Position numbers and translations under genes: made by a program
Notes under the pieces: model-generated
Databases searched by the model: none
Seen by the model: only the letters and a program-made list of their open reading frames with translations
Told to the model about the DNA's origin: nothing
Shown: one piece after another, positions 1 to 12,089 of the stretch
Position numbering within the stretch: the stretch's first letter is position 1
Layout of the letters: every line of letters begins with the position of its first letter
Source of the DNA: Pohlia nutans
Lineage: Eukaryota; Streptophyta; Bryopsida; Bryales; Mniaceae
Reading direction: 5' to 3'
NCBI GenBank assembly: GCA_022496805.1
Contig: CM040092.1
Span: 22,090,113 to 22,154,112 of the forward strand
DNA: 64,000 nucleotides

Positions 1-303
1 TGACACTCCATAATATGACAATATTATTGTTTCGATCCATAATGTTATTTTTGTTATAGTCTACTCTCCATAATATGACACTTCATAATATGACAGTATT
101 ATTGTTTCAAGCGATACACACGTGACAAGCCATTTCTGAGACTAATCCATGGCTGCCACCTTGAAGTTAGGGCTTCTCAAACATGTCATAATAGAGAGGG
201 ACAACTGTGTGCTCGACTTGTGACTTTGTTTTCTGCAACAAAAGCATGAGAGAAAGTGGTGGTTTGTGATCTAATGCGGTTTTGTTATTTTTTGTTGTTA
301 CAG

Positions 304-1725
304 GAGCTTGGTATGTACAAGGCAACAACTACACTGCCATTCAATGCATTCGGCACTATGGCCATGGCACGAGAGGTAAGCATCCCACAATGGAACTTCT
401 GAGACAACCAATTGAGCTAAGCAAAGAGATTCTACTATTAAGCATTTTAACTGTTGTGCAGGAGTGTGCTTTCATTGGGAGATTAGTATAGAGCTCTGTA
501 GAGCCAAACTCTCTTCAGATTAAATCTTTTCTCACTTTGTATGGTTTCTTATGCAATCATTCAAAGTGGAAGGTCGTAAAACCACTATTTAAGGGACAAT
601 AGAGAACTCCATTTCCATTCAAACATCAGTGGCCATATACATTTAGCCAAGTCATGCTTACACCTAATTTTCTAACTTAGGCCCCACTCACACCAACCAA
701 GTAAGAAGAAGTAGTTAACAGATGTTAAGAGTAGTTAGCTTAAAATGTGCCCACACCTACCAAGTAAGAGCAGTTAGGTAGCAATGTTTAGCTAACTCAT
801 GCCCGCATTTACTAGTTAAGAGCAATTAGCTAATTGATCGAGTAGTAAGAGTTAGCTAGAATGTCTTGTGCGTGAAGATTTTGGAGTCAAGTAGTTACCT
901 GGAACCGGTTAGGGAGAGTTAAGGAAAATCAAAGAGAAGTATAGGAAAGTAACATCTATTTAGCTAGTTCTTTTTACTTGCTTAGTGTGAACAAGGCCTT
1001 ACAAAAGTGTGAATAAGGTAAACCACCCTATTTGTGCCACTTTTTGATCACTGTGTATTAGTGTCTTACATTTAAAATTTTGATATGTACACTACTAGTA
1101 CAGTCGGGTACAAGTTGCTTACGAATTTTTGACTCCTCCCTCATAAAAATAGAGTCCCTTCCCTAAATTGTAATGTGCTCGATATGGCACCCATGGACCT
1201 ACAAATTGAAAGGGACATTCCTACTCTAATCCTCTACTAGTAGGAATTTTTTCTTACCATATTTGCAATCTTCAGAATCAATGCGGCCGCTTGATATAGG
1301 ATCTACCTACTTTCAATGCTTATGAAAAAATTTGTAAGCATGTTGTACCCCACTGTACATAGTGGCACAAGTACGGTGACTTCCAAATTGTGGCACAAAT
1401 GAGGTGGTTTATCTTACATGAGTTGCTGTTGGTATCAAGGGTCAGTGAACAGGAGCTTTAGTATCCTCCAGCTTACATGTGATGGTGTTTTTTGTCCTTG
1501 GTGCAGGAATTTGACAATGATTCAGGATCCAGCCAAGTGTTTTGGCTGCTGAAGGAGAGTGAATTGACACCCAGCAGCGCTAACATCCTGGATGGCCGCT
1601 ACACAGTGTTCGGTTATGTGACCGAGAACCAAGACTTGCTTGCCGATCTCAAGGTCGGTGATGTGATTGATAGCATACGTGTGGTCAATGGCTTGGATAA
1701 CTTGGCCAACCCGACTTACAAGTAG
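304..1725 (+). CDS. CYP38: Thylakoid-lumen cyclophilin CYP38/TLP40-type, last two exons (5' partial)
   Basis: Two coding exons are visible: 304-375, after a CAG acceptor and before a GTAAG donor, and 1507-1725, ending in TAG. Joined in phase they read [20 protein letters not shown], then an acidic [20 protein letters not shown] stretch, then [20 protein letters not shown] and end at LANPTYK. From memory this matches the C-terminal cyclophilin domain of CYP38/TLP40, a lumenal immunophilin-like protein needed for photosystem II assembly and repair, in which the prolyl isomerase site is degenerate. The N-terminal helical bundle and transit peptide lie left of the window. The final intron (376-1506) is long and contains a MITE; a second MITE lies 240 bp after the stop. 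The protein ends three residues or so before the usual plant C-terminus. Family assignment is firm; the exact paralogue is by recall. Confidence 0.88.
376..1506 (+). other. Last intron of the CYP38-like gene
   Basis: This 1.1-kb intron runs from a GTAAGC donor to a GTGCAG acceptor. Between 660 and 1010 it holds loosely repeated short phrases around 'aagtaagagcagttagcta'. The distal part contains the MITE at 1101-1355. No coding exon is visible inside it. Confidence 0.75.
1101..1355 (+). mobile_element. 255-bp MITE, Tc1/mariner type, inside the CYP38 intron
   Basis: The element starts with CAGTCGGGTACAAGTTGCTT and ends with the near inverted complement AAGCATGTTGTACCCCACTG. It is flanked by TA on both sides (1099-1100 and 1356-1357), the target duplication of Tc1/mariner and Stowaway-like elements. 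It has no ORF. A second copy of the same length, inverted, lies at 1968-2222. Confidence 0.85.
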
Positions 1726-1967
1726 GTGCAGTACCTTTCTGTAATTGTAGACCCATTTTTGATAAGATTTTATAGAGTCATTCTTCTGTCTCCAGCCTTT
1801 CCTGGTGTTCACCTCTTCTTTTATGAATGTTGCCAAGAGATTCAGAGACGTTGCTGTGTTGGGTTTAGGGTTTTGTAAGGACTGAAATACCCGAATGTTA
1901 AGGTGACCAGTCGACACAGATGTGTGAAGTTTTCTTTGGTTGAGAGAGAGGTTTATGATACGATGTA

Positions 1968-2222
1968 CAGTCGGGTACAACATGCTTACAAATTTTTTCG
2001 TAAGCATTGAAAGTAGGTAGGTCCTATATCGAGCGGTCGCATTGATTCTGAAGATTGCAAATACGGTAAGAAAAAATTCCTACCAGTAGAAGACTAGAGT
2101 AGGAAGGTCCCTTCCAATTTGTAGGTCCATGGGTGCCATATCGAGCACATTATGATTTAGAGAAGGGACTCTGTTTTTGTGAGGGAGGAGTCAAAAGTTT
2201 GTAAGCAACTTGTACCCGACTG
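1968..2222 (-). mobile_element. Second 255-bp MITE of the same family, inverted
   Basis: This is the reverse complement of 1101-1355 with scattered substitutions, for example at the NotI-like site of the first copy, which reads gcggtcgc here. It begins CAGTCGGGTACAACATGCTT, ends TACCCGACTG and is flanked by TA at 1966-1967 and 2223-2224. It lies just downstream of the CYP38 stop codon, probably in or near the 3' untranslated region. Confidence 0.85.
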
Positions 2223-2619
2223 TATACTTGAAGTAAAAGTATACTTGAACTTTCTTAGAGCATTCACACCCATGCACGCTAGAGCTGGCTTGTTGAAATT
2301 ATTCATCGACATTTGAAGAGCCCTTGCACGCCCCTCACACATCAGAAAACCACATCAAATAGTCAATGGACCAATCACAAGTAGAGTGTGGGGATATAGT
2401 TAGCTAAAGAGTGATTTGAAGGGCCATTTTTTTAACACACTAGGATTGAGAGATAAGAGGCATTTTTGAAGGGCCTTTTGCTATTTTCATCTACTTCTTG
2501 AGTATGAGACTCTGGGAGGGCATGGGTGGCCATGCTCTTAACCCCCAACCGCCCAACCATGCATATTTTGCATGATGTACGGATTTGAAATTTGTTTTCT
2601 CATTCATCATGCACTTTTT
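2223..2619. other. Intergenic, no gene seen
   Basis: About 400 bp of AT-rich sequence between the MITE and the foldback element. The only open frames are short and show no recognisable protein. Confidence 0.6.
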
Positions 2620-3611
2620 GCAGTGTGGATTTCTACTGCAACTTTTATGGGAAGTTAGCTTTGTGCATGTGTGATCCGATTAGAAAGGGGATGATTTGTG
2701 AAAAATTTATGCCTCATTTCATCTTGTAGTGTTCCACCCAAAATTTTGAAGATTTTAGTCTAAAAGTGCTCTTGAAAAAGTCAACTACTAAAATGAAGCA
2801 ACCAAAAAATCTCCAAAAATCATTACATTTAGAGTATTACATTTCAACTCATCACAACAAATTTCATTATTAGATTGTCAATATCTTATTTGTAATCATA
2901 ACACAAAAGAGTTTGAAATTTTAAGTTTGAAATTTTATACACAAATATTGGTGATAGCAATCGCAAATCTAATCGTATGGATAGAATCTAAAATTCATAA
3001 TGTACAACTTTTATTCATTTATCAAGTTCAAAATATCCCTCTTATTTGCATTTTTTAATGCATCTTTGAAAAACTGCCAGTCTGAAAAGGGTGAGAACAT
3101 TTAGGGGTTAACCCCTAAATGCCCACATCTCTCTCTAGATTTGAAGAATTGCAAAGATGCATTATGAAATGCAATTAAAAGGGGTATTTTGAACTTGATG
3201 TATGAATAAAAATTGTACATTCTATCCATACAATTAGATGTATGATTGCTATGACCAATATTTTGTATAAAATTTGAAACGTAAAATTCAAAGTTCTTTT
3301 GTACTTCAATTACGAGCAAGATATTGACAATCTGTGGATGAAATTTGTTGTGATGAGTTGAAATGTAATACTCTAAGTGTAGTGATTTTTGGAGATTTTT
3401 TGATTGCTCAATTTTATGAGCTGATTTTTTCAATAGCACTTTTGAGCTATTTTGAACTAAGATCTTAAATTGTTTTGGTGAATCACTGCGACATGAAATG
3501 AGGCATAAAAATTTCATAAATCATCCCCTTTCTAATTGGTTTACACATGCATGAAGCTAACTTCCCAAAAAATCCATAGTAAAAAATCTACACTGTAAAA
3601 AGTGTTTAGAT
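2620..3611. mobile_element. Foldback element with about 480-bp inverted arms, centre GGGGTTAACCCC
   Basis: The left arm (about 2620-3104) contains 'gtgtgatccgattagaaagg', 'tgcctcatttcat' and 'acttttattcat'. The right arm (about 3120-3611) repeats these phrases in reverse complement. The axis is the palindrome TTTAGGGGTTAACCCCTAAA near 3101-3120. The arms differ by scattered substitutions and small indels, so it is an old copy. Single arms of the same family occur at about 9180-9640 and 44030-44510, each ending at the same GGGGTTAA axis. No transposase is present. The class of element is not clear. Confidence 0.75.
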
Positions 3612-6300
3612 AACATTCAGTAGCCTTCACGCGCACTGTGTTTACATCCATCCAATGGTATAAAAGTTCATTCAGAAAAGGGATGAACAGAGCTGGTCGC
3701 TGGAGGTTGCTGGAGTAGAGTGAAATAATAAATGATAAAATAAAAGGAGAAAAAAAAACCACCAAAGAAAAAAAACACTTTGTCAAGGCTTACCACGTAG
3801 CTTGGCGCTTGTAGCGCCATCCAACTTTTAAAAGATTTTTTTTTTTTTTTAAAATAATTAAATTTTATACAATTTTTTTCAAAAGAAGCTGTCAACAGCG
3901 TTGGTCGGCGTGTTGTTCTAGTGTCTCCATTAAGTCACTAAAGTATCTTCTTCTTTTTTATTATGTGTTCAAAGCTTTGAGATCTTGTTGACCTTCTCTT
4001 TCCGATTGCCATTACCTCTACCTTCTTGTAAAACAAGCTATTGATTCTGCATGGATGATGATGTTGGATATTGTACACATTCACTTCAATGGCAAGGCAG
4101 AACTAGTGAAGGCTACTAAATGTTATGTGACGGATGAGAAAACGTGTATGAAATTTGTACATCGTTCAAAAAATGGACACCTAGGCACTTAAAGGTTAAT
4201 TCAAGAGTACAAATTAGCGTTATGTTCTAAGGGCCCTTTCACATGATAGGCCATGACATCCATGATGTGGGTAGCCAAAGCTATGGTCCTAGAAGAATTT
4301 GTAGATACACAAAGGATTCTTTTCGTTGAGAACCGTAAATGCTACCAGATTGTAACTGCCTACTTTTCACAAGAAACACCTACAAAGCTTCCTCCTCATC
4401 TTGTACATCGTTACAATATTTTTGTCTCTTTTCATGCTTAACATCGAAGAGAAAGATATGGAAAAGCACAAAATTTCATTGATTACGTTGAAGGTTGACC
4501 TTGCTTCTAAACAACATTGGCATGAACTCAAACTTGAATACAATTGGGAATACTAAAAAAAATCCAAAAGAACAATGTGAATTCGCTTCTTGTGATCGTT
4601 TTGACAAGGCTAACTTCAAGTATTGCTTTGGTATTAGAAAGATGAGGGACTTTAAATCTCTCATTAGCTCTAAAAAGGAATACATACTCCAATATAGAAC
4701 ATTGTAGCAAATAATGTAATCCACAAATTTGCTTGTCTCTAGTAAAGGTGAGTATTGTTTAATTATTTTTTAATGTATAAGTATGTATAGAAGTATTCTT
4801 TCATACACTAAGTGTTGATTTGTGATAGTCTATTATAGACATAATTCTTCCACGTGGTACAAAAGTCTTGGCAATGCATATAAAAACCACCTTATTTTCC
4901 CTTGAAGCAAAATATAAAATTCAAAACAAGTGGAAACCAAAAAAGTACGTTGCAAGTTTTGGCAATAAATAATGATCTTCAAAATTCCACCTCTGAAAGT
5001 TGAAGTAGAGAGAGGTTCATAGTGCATACAATAGAGTTTGTATTCTATAGTTGTAGTGGAGAAATATATATATATATTTTTTATTTTTTATTTTTTATTT
5101 TTATTTTTTTATATTTTGATCTCACTAAACAACCGTTGGATGTTTTCCAAAATCCTACTATTAACCCTTTACTACCTTATCAACTATATTTGGTCGATTC
5201 AAAATTTTAGAGTTACCAAAATTTTAGTAAACATTAAATGTCTATAACTTTTGCAAAAATAACAATTTTTGAACATCATTTTTTTGCACTTGTAGATATT
5301 GAGATTGATAAACCTTTTCAAAAAGAAAAAAATTGAAAAAAAGTTTACTGATTTTCCTCTAAAGCCCTCCAAGTGACAATATCTCAAATTGTCTCAATTT
5401 TGAAAATCTACCTGGATTGCATTAGAAATATTTTGAGGTCTAGAAAGGGCCATGAGAACAGCCACCACCCTCATGCATATAAATGAATATAAAAAATTAA
5501 AACATATGAGAAATATTATTTTTTAAATTATTTTTTAAAAATAGATTTAATTTTTAGCTTTTAAAGAAAAATTAATTTTTTTAAAATTTTTTTTTCTTAA
5601 AATTTAAAATTTTAGAAATTTAATAAAATTTAATAATTAAACCATTATTAGATTACTATTTGACTTGGCCAAATTTTGGCCGTTATAGATTTGATTTTTT
5701 TTAATTTAAATTTAATTTAAATTTAAAAATTAATTTTGATTTAAATTAAATTAAATTAATATTAAAATTGTGTGCAAGTGTGTGTTGGCCACTCTGCATT
5801 ATTGCAAAAGAATTCTTCTTTTTAATTCTATGCAGTTTCTTGCATATCCATTCCACTAGTGTTAATTTTAGATTATTTTGTTTTTTTTACTGGATTAAAT
5901 CATTGAATGTTCAAAAATCATTAAAGTATTAGATAGATGAAATTAATCAACTCTAATGCATTTGCTTGTACTTTTACATTACTTTTTCATTATTGTGCAA
6001 TGGCATTTAATGAACATACTAATGTTAAAGACAACAATATACGTACTTTCATGTTTTCCGTGTATTAGAGTAAAAGATAGTATATATATAAATAGATAGA
6101 TAGTATTATAGATAATAAAAGATAGTATAAATTTATTCATAATTAATTTATATATATATACTCACATTTGTTCATAGATATATTGTTGTTGATACATATA
6201 TTGAAGGTCAATACAATTATTGTACAATAAAAAATCAATTTTTTTCATTAACTCTAAAAAAAAAAAAAATCTTGATATTAGACTTTTATATTAAAGGGAA
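3612..6300. other. Intergenic, AT-rich, decayed repeats
   Basis: No supported gene. A stretch at about 4125-4195 ('gatgagaaaacgtgtatgaa', then 'cctaggcacttaaaggttaa') is the reverse complement of sequence at 43930-43985 and looks like an outer continuation of the foldback repeat. From 5060 to 6280 the DNA is very AT-rich, with TA and T runs. Small frames at 4253-4441 and 4495-4707 resemble nothing I recognise. Confidence 0.55.
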
Positions 6301-6623
6301 TGCCACATAGAGTGATTCTCTTGTAGGTTGTATTGCCCCAAAACAACCTAACCCTCAAATACACCCAGACTCTAAATCCCCCCCTTCGACATTAATGCAA
6401 GAAGACAAAAACTGCCCCCTATTTTGTGGATTTAGGGGGCCACCTTAAAAAATAACCCCCTCTTCCAAGGGTTAAAAATTCCCAAAGGGGTCCTCCTAAA
6501 TACATGCAAGGGTACAATAGGAGAGAATTCCTTTTAAAAGGGTTTCTATATAAGGTTGTTTTTTGTTTTCATTATCAATTGTAATGAAGAGTTAATTCCT
6601 AGAGACTTTGGGAGGTTTTTCTA

Positions 6624-6998
6624 ATGGCGATTTCAACATGGGTACATGTGGAAGTAATGTCAAGTATTTGCCGAGAGGCTGAGCTTTCTCTAGACTATAG
6701 ATCCATCTTCAAGGAGATTATGAAATCGGTGCCTTTTCCAATCAGTCTCTTAGAGAGTCTAGCCTCGTTGGCTGTGAGAACCGCCCATAAAGTGTGTGCT
6801 TCGCTCATCATTGTGTTGACACGCAAAGGTAGCAGTCGAAGGTTTGTCGCAAAGTACCGGCCGTCCATCCCTATCATCTCGGTGGTCGTTCTGGTAATGA
6901 CAACCAATGGTCTTACATGGACTTGCAGCAAGGCGTCTCCTGCCCACCACACTCTCGTCTGTAGGTATTTTTTCATCTCGGGTATTGTCTACGGGTGA
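6624..6998 (+). pseudogene. Pyruvate kinase C-terminal domain fragment
   Basis: An open frame of 124 codons. From about residue 18 on it follows the C-terminal (allosteric/FBP-binding side) domain of plant cytosolic pyruvate kinase: REAELSLDYRSIFKEI, LLESLASLAVRTAHK, then LIIVLTRKGSSRRFVAKYRP and IISVVV, then MTTNGLTWTCS. The barrel domain with the catalytic residues and the final 30-40 residues are absent, so it cannot encode an enzyme. No splice acceptor or other pyruvate kinase exon is visible nearby. The homology is by recognition of the motif order. I infer a captured or retro-duplicated gene fragment. The frame is still open, so it may be fairly young. Confidence 0.75.
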
Positions 6999-8705
6999 TT
7001 GATAAATGATGTCAGTTTGTTACTTGCAACATAGCATAATAGAGCAGTGCAATGGAGCACCCTTTTGAAAACAAGATCAAGAGAGAATCTTCATTTAGAT
7101 TCATTTTTGAGTAAGTAATGAAGGAATGCCATTTGTATTCAATGAATTTTGGGACTACCATGTAAATGTCGCATAAACTTAGTTTCTGATTATAACTAGA
7201 CTGTGGTCCCATTGCGAAAAGGTGTCATTCCTAGTATTAATAATAACTCAATTCATACTTTATTCACATAACTCATCTCGTGAAAATCACAAATGGTTGC
7301 AACAATGGATAGACAAATTAATTCTTCACTTTTGAAGATCTTACTTGACCATGTGATTGAAGAGATTAAATATGGAGTTTGCGAAACTTTTCATTGGTCT
7401 TGGAGTGCATGGCGATATACTAGGACAACTAGAACCCTCATTGTCAAGTTGGGAAAGCTATACAAGACATATGATATATCGGCAAATATTGCAATTGATT
7501 TGCTATAGGCTTGGTGAAAAGTGGCTAATATTGCGCTCAGTTTACAAGGAATCCTTCAAATTCGATGGGAGAAGAATAGAATATAAACTACCTTGATTTG
7601 ATCTCTTTAATGATTTGATAAATTGTGTTGTTAGACAAAAGGTTGAAATTTTTATTTTAGATGATAGTTCCATCGATTATCTTGATAATGATCATCAATA
7701 CTTTGATTTAAAAAAAACAAGATTCTCTTATAACATCATCATTTATAGGAATTTGAACTTGTATTTAATAAATTAATTAGAAAATGGCAACTTTGAAATT
7801 GTTACAAAAGTGCTTCACTAAATATCAAAGATTGTTTGTCAAACATTTAAAATTTGTGACATTCAGAATTTTGGTTAAATTATTCTACCGATAGCTTTGT
7901 CTTATGTTGTTCTTTAATTATTTCAAAAATATATATTCTTATATTTTTTCTTCCACTACATTTCAATTATTTTTATAATGGTTTTCAAGTTATTATATTT
8001 TTATTTTATAATTATTTGATGTGTATATTGGTAGCCAAAAAAGACATTCTAAATTTTATTTTGTTTATTAAGTGGACGACCAATTCATGATTTGTTTTAC
8101 AAGACTAATTCTTTATCATTAATTTTAAATTATTAATTAAATTAAATTAAATTAATTATATATATACATATTTTAATAAAAAATTGCATGGCATCTTTGT
8201 CCAAATTCGCAGCCCTTTAGAGGCTTCAAAACATTTGTACGTAATGGGAATCTTTAGGTTTGTTATCAAGTAAGATTAGCTCTAATATGAACAAGGTACT
8301 CACCAAAAAAGCTTGCATCTGAGCGGAGAGCAAAAAAACGACATTCAATTAAAGATAGAAAAAACCTCAAAGACCGCAATTTTTTGAAACTTTTATTAAT
8401 TTTTAAGAGATTTTCTTCGTAGAAATGGAATGAATGTCCATGGAAAATAGTCTAAATTTAGGGTTTAGGATTCTATTACCGCATGGCTATGTGGATGTGT
8501 GACCATGCATGGATTGTATGATCGTGCAAATTACAGACCACATAACCGAAAGAGTAAAAAGTTGTTTACCATGTAGTGAAAAAAGGACTTAATTATGCGA
8601 TGATTACCAGTAAATTGCAGTCATCGCCACTTATGTAACTAGTGCAATCAATGAGATCAAGTGAGATATGTGAAATATATGCATATAATTAGGATAGCCG
8701 AAATA
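6999..8705. other. Intergenic, no gene seen
   Basis: AT-rich sequence. Two overlapping frames at 7293-7596 encode nothing I recognise. There is a TA-rich block near 7920-8170. No intact inverted-repeat element was noticed. Confidence 0.5.
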
Positions 8706-8879
8706 TCAGACTATCACTTTAAAATCACACATTGCAAATAGCATTACTTCCCATTCTTTGTCTATATCCTTTATATTACCTCCGTAGTCCGCCATCCTCG
8801 TATTTGTAGAAGCATTTGCAATATCAGAAAGGTCTGTCAACCACAAAATACTATTGCGATCCTTGAGAAATCGAGCCAT
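8706..8879 (-). CDS. Unknown short ORF, MARFLKDR family (copy 1)
   Basis: Starting at the ATG at 8877-8879 it reads MARFLKDRNSILWLTDLSDI and continues to about 58 residues. The first 20 residues are nearly the same as the frame starting at 43230 (minus strand), after which the two diverge. The upstream DNA is also shared with 43164-43300. It is not a family I recognise. It may be the start of a small dispersed gene or a repeat-derived frame. Confidence 0.3.
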   Translation of the reverse strand: MARFLKDRNSILWLTDLSDIANASTNTRMADYGGNIKDIDKEWEVMLFAMCDFKVIV

Positions 8880-11047
8880 GGCAAACGAGAAGTGAATTGT
8901 GAGAAATGGATTGCGAGGGAGGTGATTTATGTTGAACGACATGAACGCAGTTCATTATGAGTGCATGCACATCATATCAAGAGCTTTTTGATGATGCCAA
9001 GAATGACATCAAAAATCCCCCTATTCCATTTTTTGTAATCTAATTATATTTATTGTGGCAAAATTTAATTAAAAATCCATAACTTTCACACTATAGGTCG
9101 AAACGCAACATTTTAGTCTAAATGTGCTCTAGAAAAAATAAAGAATGAAAGGAATTACAACAAAATTTTGAGGCAAGATAGCTACATTCATGTGTGATTT
9201 GATTAGAACGGGATGATTTGTGGAATTTTTATGCCTCATTTAATATCGTAGTGATTCACCAAAAATTTCAAAGATTTTAGTCTAAATGTGCTCTTGAAAA
9301 AATAAACCCATAAAACTAAGCAACCAAAAATCTCCAAAAATCACTACGCTTAGAGTATTACATTTGAATCCATCACAACAAATTTCATCCACAAATTGGC
9401 AATATCTTATTTGTAATTGAATTACATAATATTTTTGAATTTCAAGTTTCAAATCTTATACAAAAATATTAGTAATAGAAATCACAAATCTAACCGTATG
9501 GATAGAATCTAAAATTTATAATGTACAACTTTTATTCATACATTAAGTTCAAAATATCCCACTTGATTGCATTTTATGATGCATCTTTGTAAAACTGCCG
9601 AATTTGAATTTGAAAAGAGGTGAGAACATTTAGGGGTTAAGCCATGTAACTCCTTGAAAACGTAGGGTTTCCGTAGTCTCTCCCCTCGTGGGGCACAGAC
9701 AACAAATGGTTGAAGCATAGTTTAATCTTTTACTTTTTGAATTTCTGGGACCCACTCAGCGCGTACAGTTCAAGGTTAGTCCTCCAAGGGTCCGATACAC
9801 GTGGCAGACACTGATTGAACAGGACTCCTAGAAAGCTGAACTGGGAAGTTCGTCGTCTCCCGCTAAGTTTCAGTAGGGTCGTCGTCCGCTCTTGTTGTTA
9901 CATTGTTGCCCCTCTCTCCTCTGTAAGCTCCGTCAGCTCCATCGCGCTTCTCTCAATCCGCCCCTGCCAATTCGCATCGTCAGTGTGATCCACTCCGAAT
10001 GAATAGCTCATCGCAAAAAACGCGGTGAAATTTGGTGGCGTTTCCAGGTTTCTGTGGCTTCTTTTCCGGTCGTGAACAGGTACTCCTCAGATGCGTAATT
10101 CGTTTGGCTTGATAGCTTTACAGCTTCGGATTGCTCTTCCTGAACGTCTTTAATCTCTCTTTTTCGCTTTCCTTCGCTGTTCGTGGTGCCAATTGGGGTT
10201 TTCTGGATTTTAGGGTTTTGTGGAGTGAGCTCTGATTGCGGGTTTCGTACTCTTTCGGTTGTTGACGATGAATAACAAGGTTTACGTTTCGCGTTTGCGC
10301 CGTGAATTGCTGAATTTGTAGCAGTCTTTAATTCTTCGGGGTTTCTGTGTGAGGGGAAGGATACTCTGCGTTTATTTTGTGTGTTGTTTTTCCCTGCATT
10401 GCTGTGAAACTTGCGATTGGTTCTTCATGGCCAGCGTTTGACTTGGTATGCGCATTGAATTTTTCGTGAAGCGAAGTATTTGTTACGCTTTCATGTAGCG
10501 TTTCGGAGTCACGTAGGTTTTTTCTTTCACGATTCGAGGCTTCTACCTCGTGAAGCTCTTTATCGGCTTTAGTTTCGAGTTCTATTTCAATTCGACACTC
10601 TTGTGAAGTAGTCTGTACGCAATTGGTTTTTCCGATGTCTCTCAAGCGGTATCGTATGTGTCACAAGGTATGTTGAAATTCACGGAGGAACAATGAACTG
10701 AATACCGATGTGAAGTTCAAGCAGTTCATGTTACTCTCTCTTTTGATCTTCCTTCGTGGAATTGGTTCTTGTGAAGCTTTTCTCTAGGACTCTGTTTCTG
10801 CTTCTGCTGCCCGTTGAATAAATCGTTTTTTCGTAGGGTTTGGACAAGGGTTTGGGGAATCAAACTTTGAGAAGGGGGAGGGTGTTTATGGGGAAGAGGG
10901 ATGAGACAGATAGGGTATATAGGTTTGAGTTTCTGACTTACTGAAACTATCCGTGGGTACTATTTTTCAGTGCTCCAAAAGCAAGAAATCGGATGTAAAA
11001 GTTGTGGCAGTTGCATGAAGGTGTTTTTTCCTGGACACAGTGGTTCC
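8815..11047 (+). repeat. Segmental duplicate of the ATG18 promoter and 5' leader
   Basis: This segment matches 43164-46597 in the same orientation. The right part (about 9636-11047 against 45118-46597) is nearly identical over 1.4 kb. The left part matches with gaps, because the 43-45 kb copy has about 500 bp and 600 bp of extra sequence. It includes the whole leader and the 5'-UTR intron donor 'cgtgaacag/gtactcctc' at 10080, and it stops about 16 bp before the ATG18 start codon. At 11047/11048 it joins the PD-(D/E)XK-like gene. Confidence 0.85.
9180..9640 (+). repeat. Single arm of the GGGGTTAACCCC foldback family
   Basis: Homologous to the left arm of the element at 2620-3611 and to 44030-44510 ('tgcctcattt', 'aaactaagcaaccaaaaatc', 'gtacaacttttattcatac'), ending at 'tttaggggttaa'. 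Only one arm is present here. Confidence 0.7.
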
Positions 11048-11116
11048 TGATTGAGGGTTCTCTATCTTTTGATTTGTTTTTTATCTTGGTATTTGATAAT
11101 TTTTTTGTATGTTCAG

Positions 11117-12010
11117 GGATTCATTGCAATACATGGTGTAGATTGTGGCAGTTCGTACTCTCACCATATGGGAGGTGGTGAAGGAGATGACGATTTGCTG
11201 TCAACATACTCGATGTTGTCTCCAACTCAATTCCAAGATATTGCTTCTTTTAAGAAGTCTGTTACGAGTTGCTACAACGATTTTGTTGCTGGATCCAACG
11301 TCCACCATCAATACATGGCCTTCACGAATGTGACTCTCTAGCGATTCAACAAGATTGATGCACTTCGTGAGGGGAGGACTTCATTGCCAAGAATGGTTGT
11401 CTTGTATGATGGGATAGAAGAGGTAACGATTGTGAAACTTATGCCAAGCCTTCTCCATGGTGCAGTTGTTGTACAATTCCATGATGTCCTTCGCCAAAAG
11501 TTTGTAGACTTTGGTGTTCAGAAGAGAATTTTTGCTGTTGGAAGTTGTCGGTTTGGGGATCCAATTGTAAGATGCAAAGAGGCAGACAATGCATATAGGC
11601 TGGTAGAAAGGCACAATGATGACTTTCCTAGCTTTGTAATGGAGGTGGGTGTATCTGAATCTCTTGAGATGTTAAAGAATGATGCTCGATACTGGCTAAC
11701 GAAGAGTGGTGGTCAAACACGGCTGGTCATCATTATCCACATTGACAAGTCATCAAGGAAGATTCTCTTGCAACGTTGGGAATGCGTTGATGATGGACGT
11801 CCACGTGGTGCAACTGTTCAATACTCTCCTCGTCCTCGGATGATCCAATCTTTGGAATTGGAAGCTGGCGTGGACTATGAGGGAGATGCTCTGGAGATCC
11901 CAGCTGTCAAGGTGTTTGACACAGTGCCGATTAATTTACCTGATGGTGAATTTGTATTTACTCGCCAGGAGTTACAAGATTTCTCGGATTTTCTTTGGGC
12001 ACAATTTTAA
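11117..12010 (+). pseudogene. PD-(D/E)XK-nuclease-like gene, copy A, one internal stop
   Basis: A single long exon after the acceptor TATGTTCAG at 11116. The likely start is the ATG at 11168 (MGGGEGDDDLLSTYSMLS). The frame runs 280 codons to TAA at 12008-12010, broken by a TAG at 11339-11341 where copy B has GAG. The C-terminal half has the pattern KEADNAY, then FPSFVMEVGVSESLEMLKND, then RLVIIIHIDKSSRKI. An acidic D, an ExG followed by SES, and a hydrophobic strand suggest a restriction-endonuclease-like (Uma2-type) fold such as that seen in many fungal and plant orphan proteins; this is inference. The upstream leader is a duplicate of the ATG18 leader, so the transcript would be chimeric. 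Copies B (25233-26126) and C (16312-16610) are on the minus strand. Confidence 0.65.
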
Positions 12011-12089
12011 ATGAGTTCTCATCCTTCTCTTTTGTATCTTTTGCTTTGTTTAATTATGCTTCATTATGTTCGCAGCATGTCTTTATCTC

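Noticed and set aside
10328..10645. 105-codon minus-strand frame, repeated at 45879-46196
   Set aside because: It falls within the ATG18 leader intron and its duplicate. Conservation between the copies is expected from recent duplication, and the product is low-complexity and charged.
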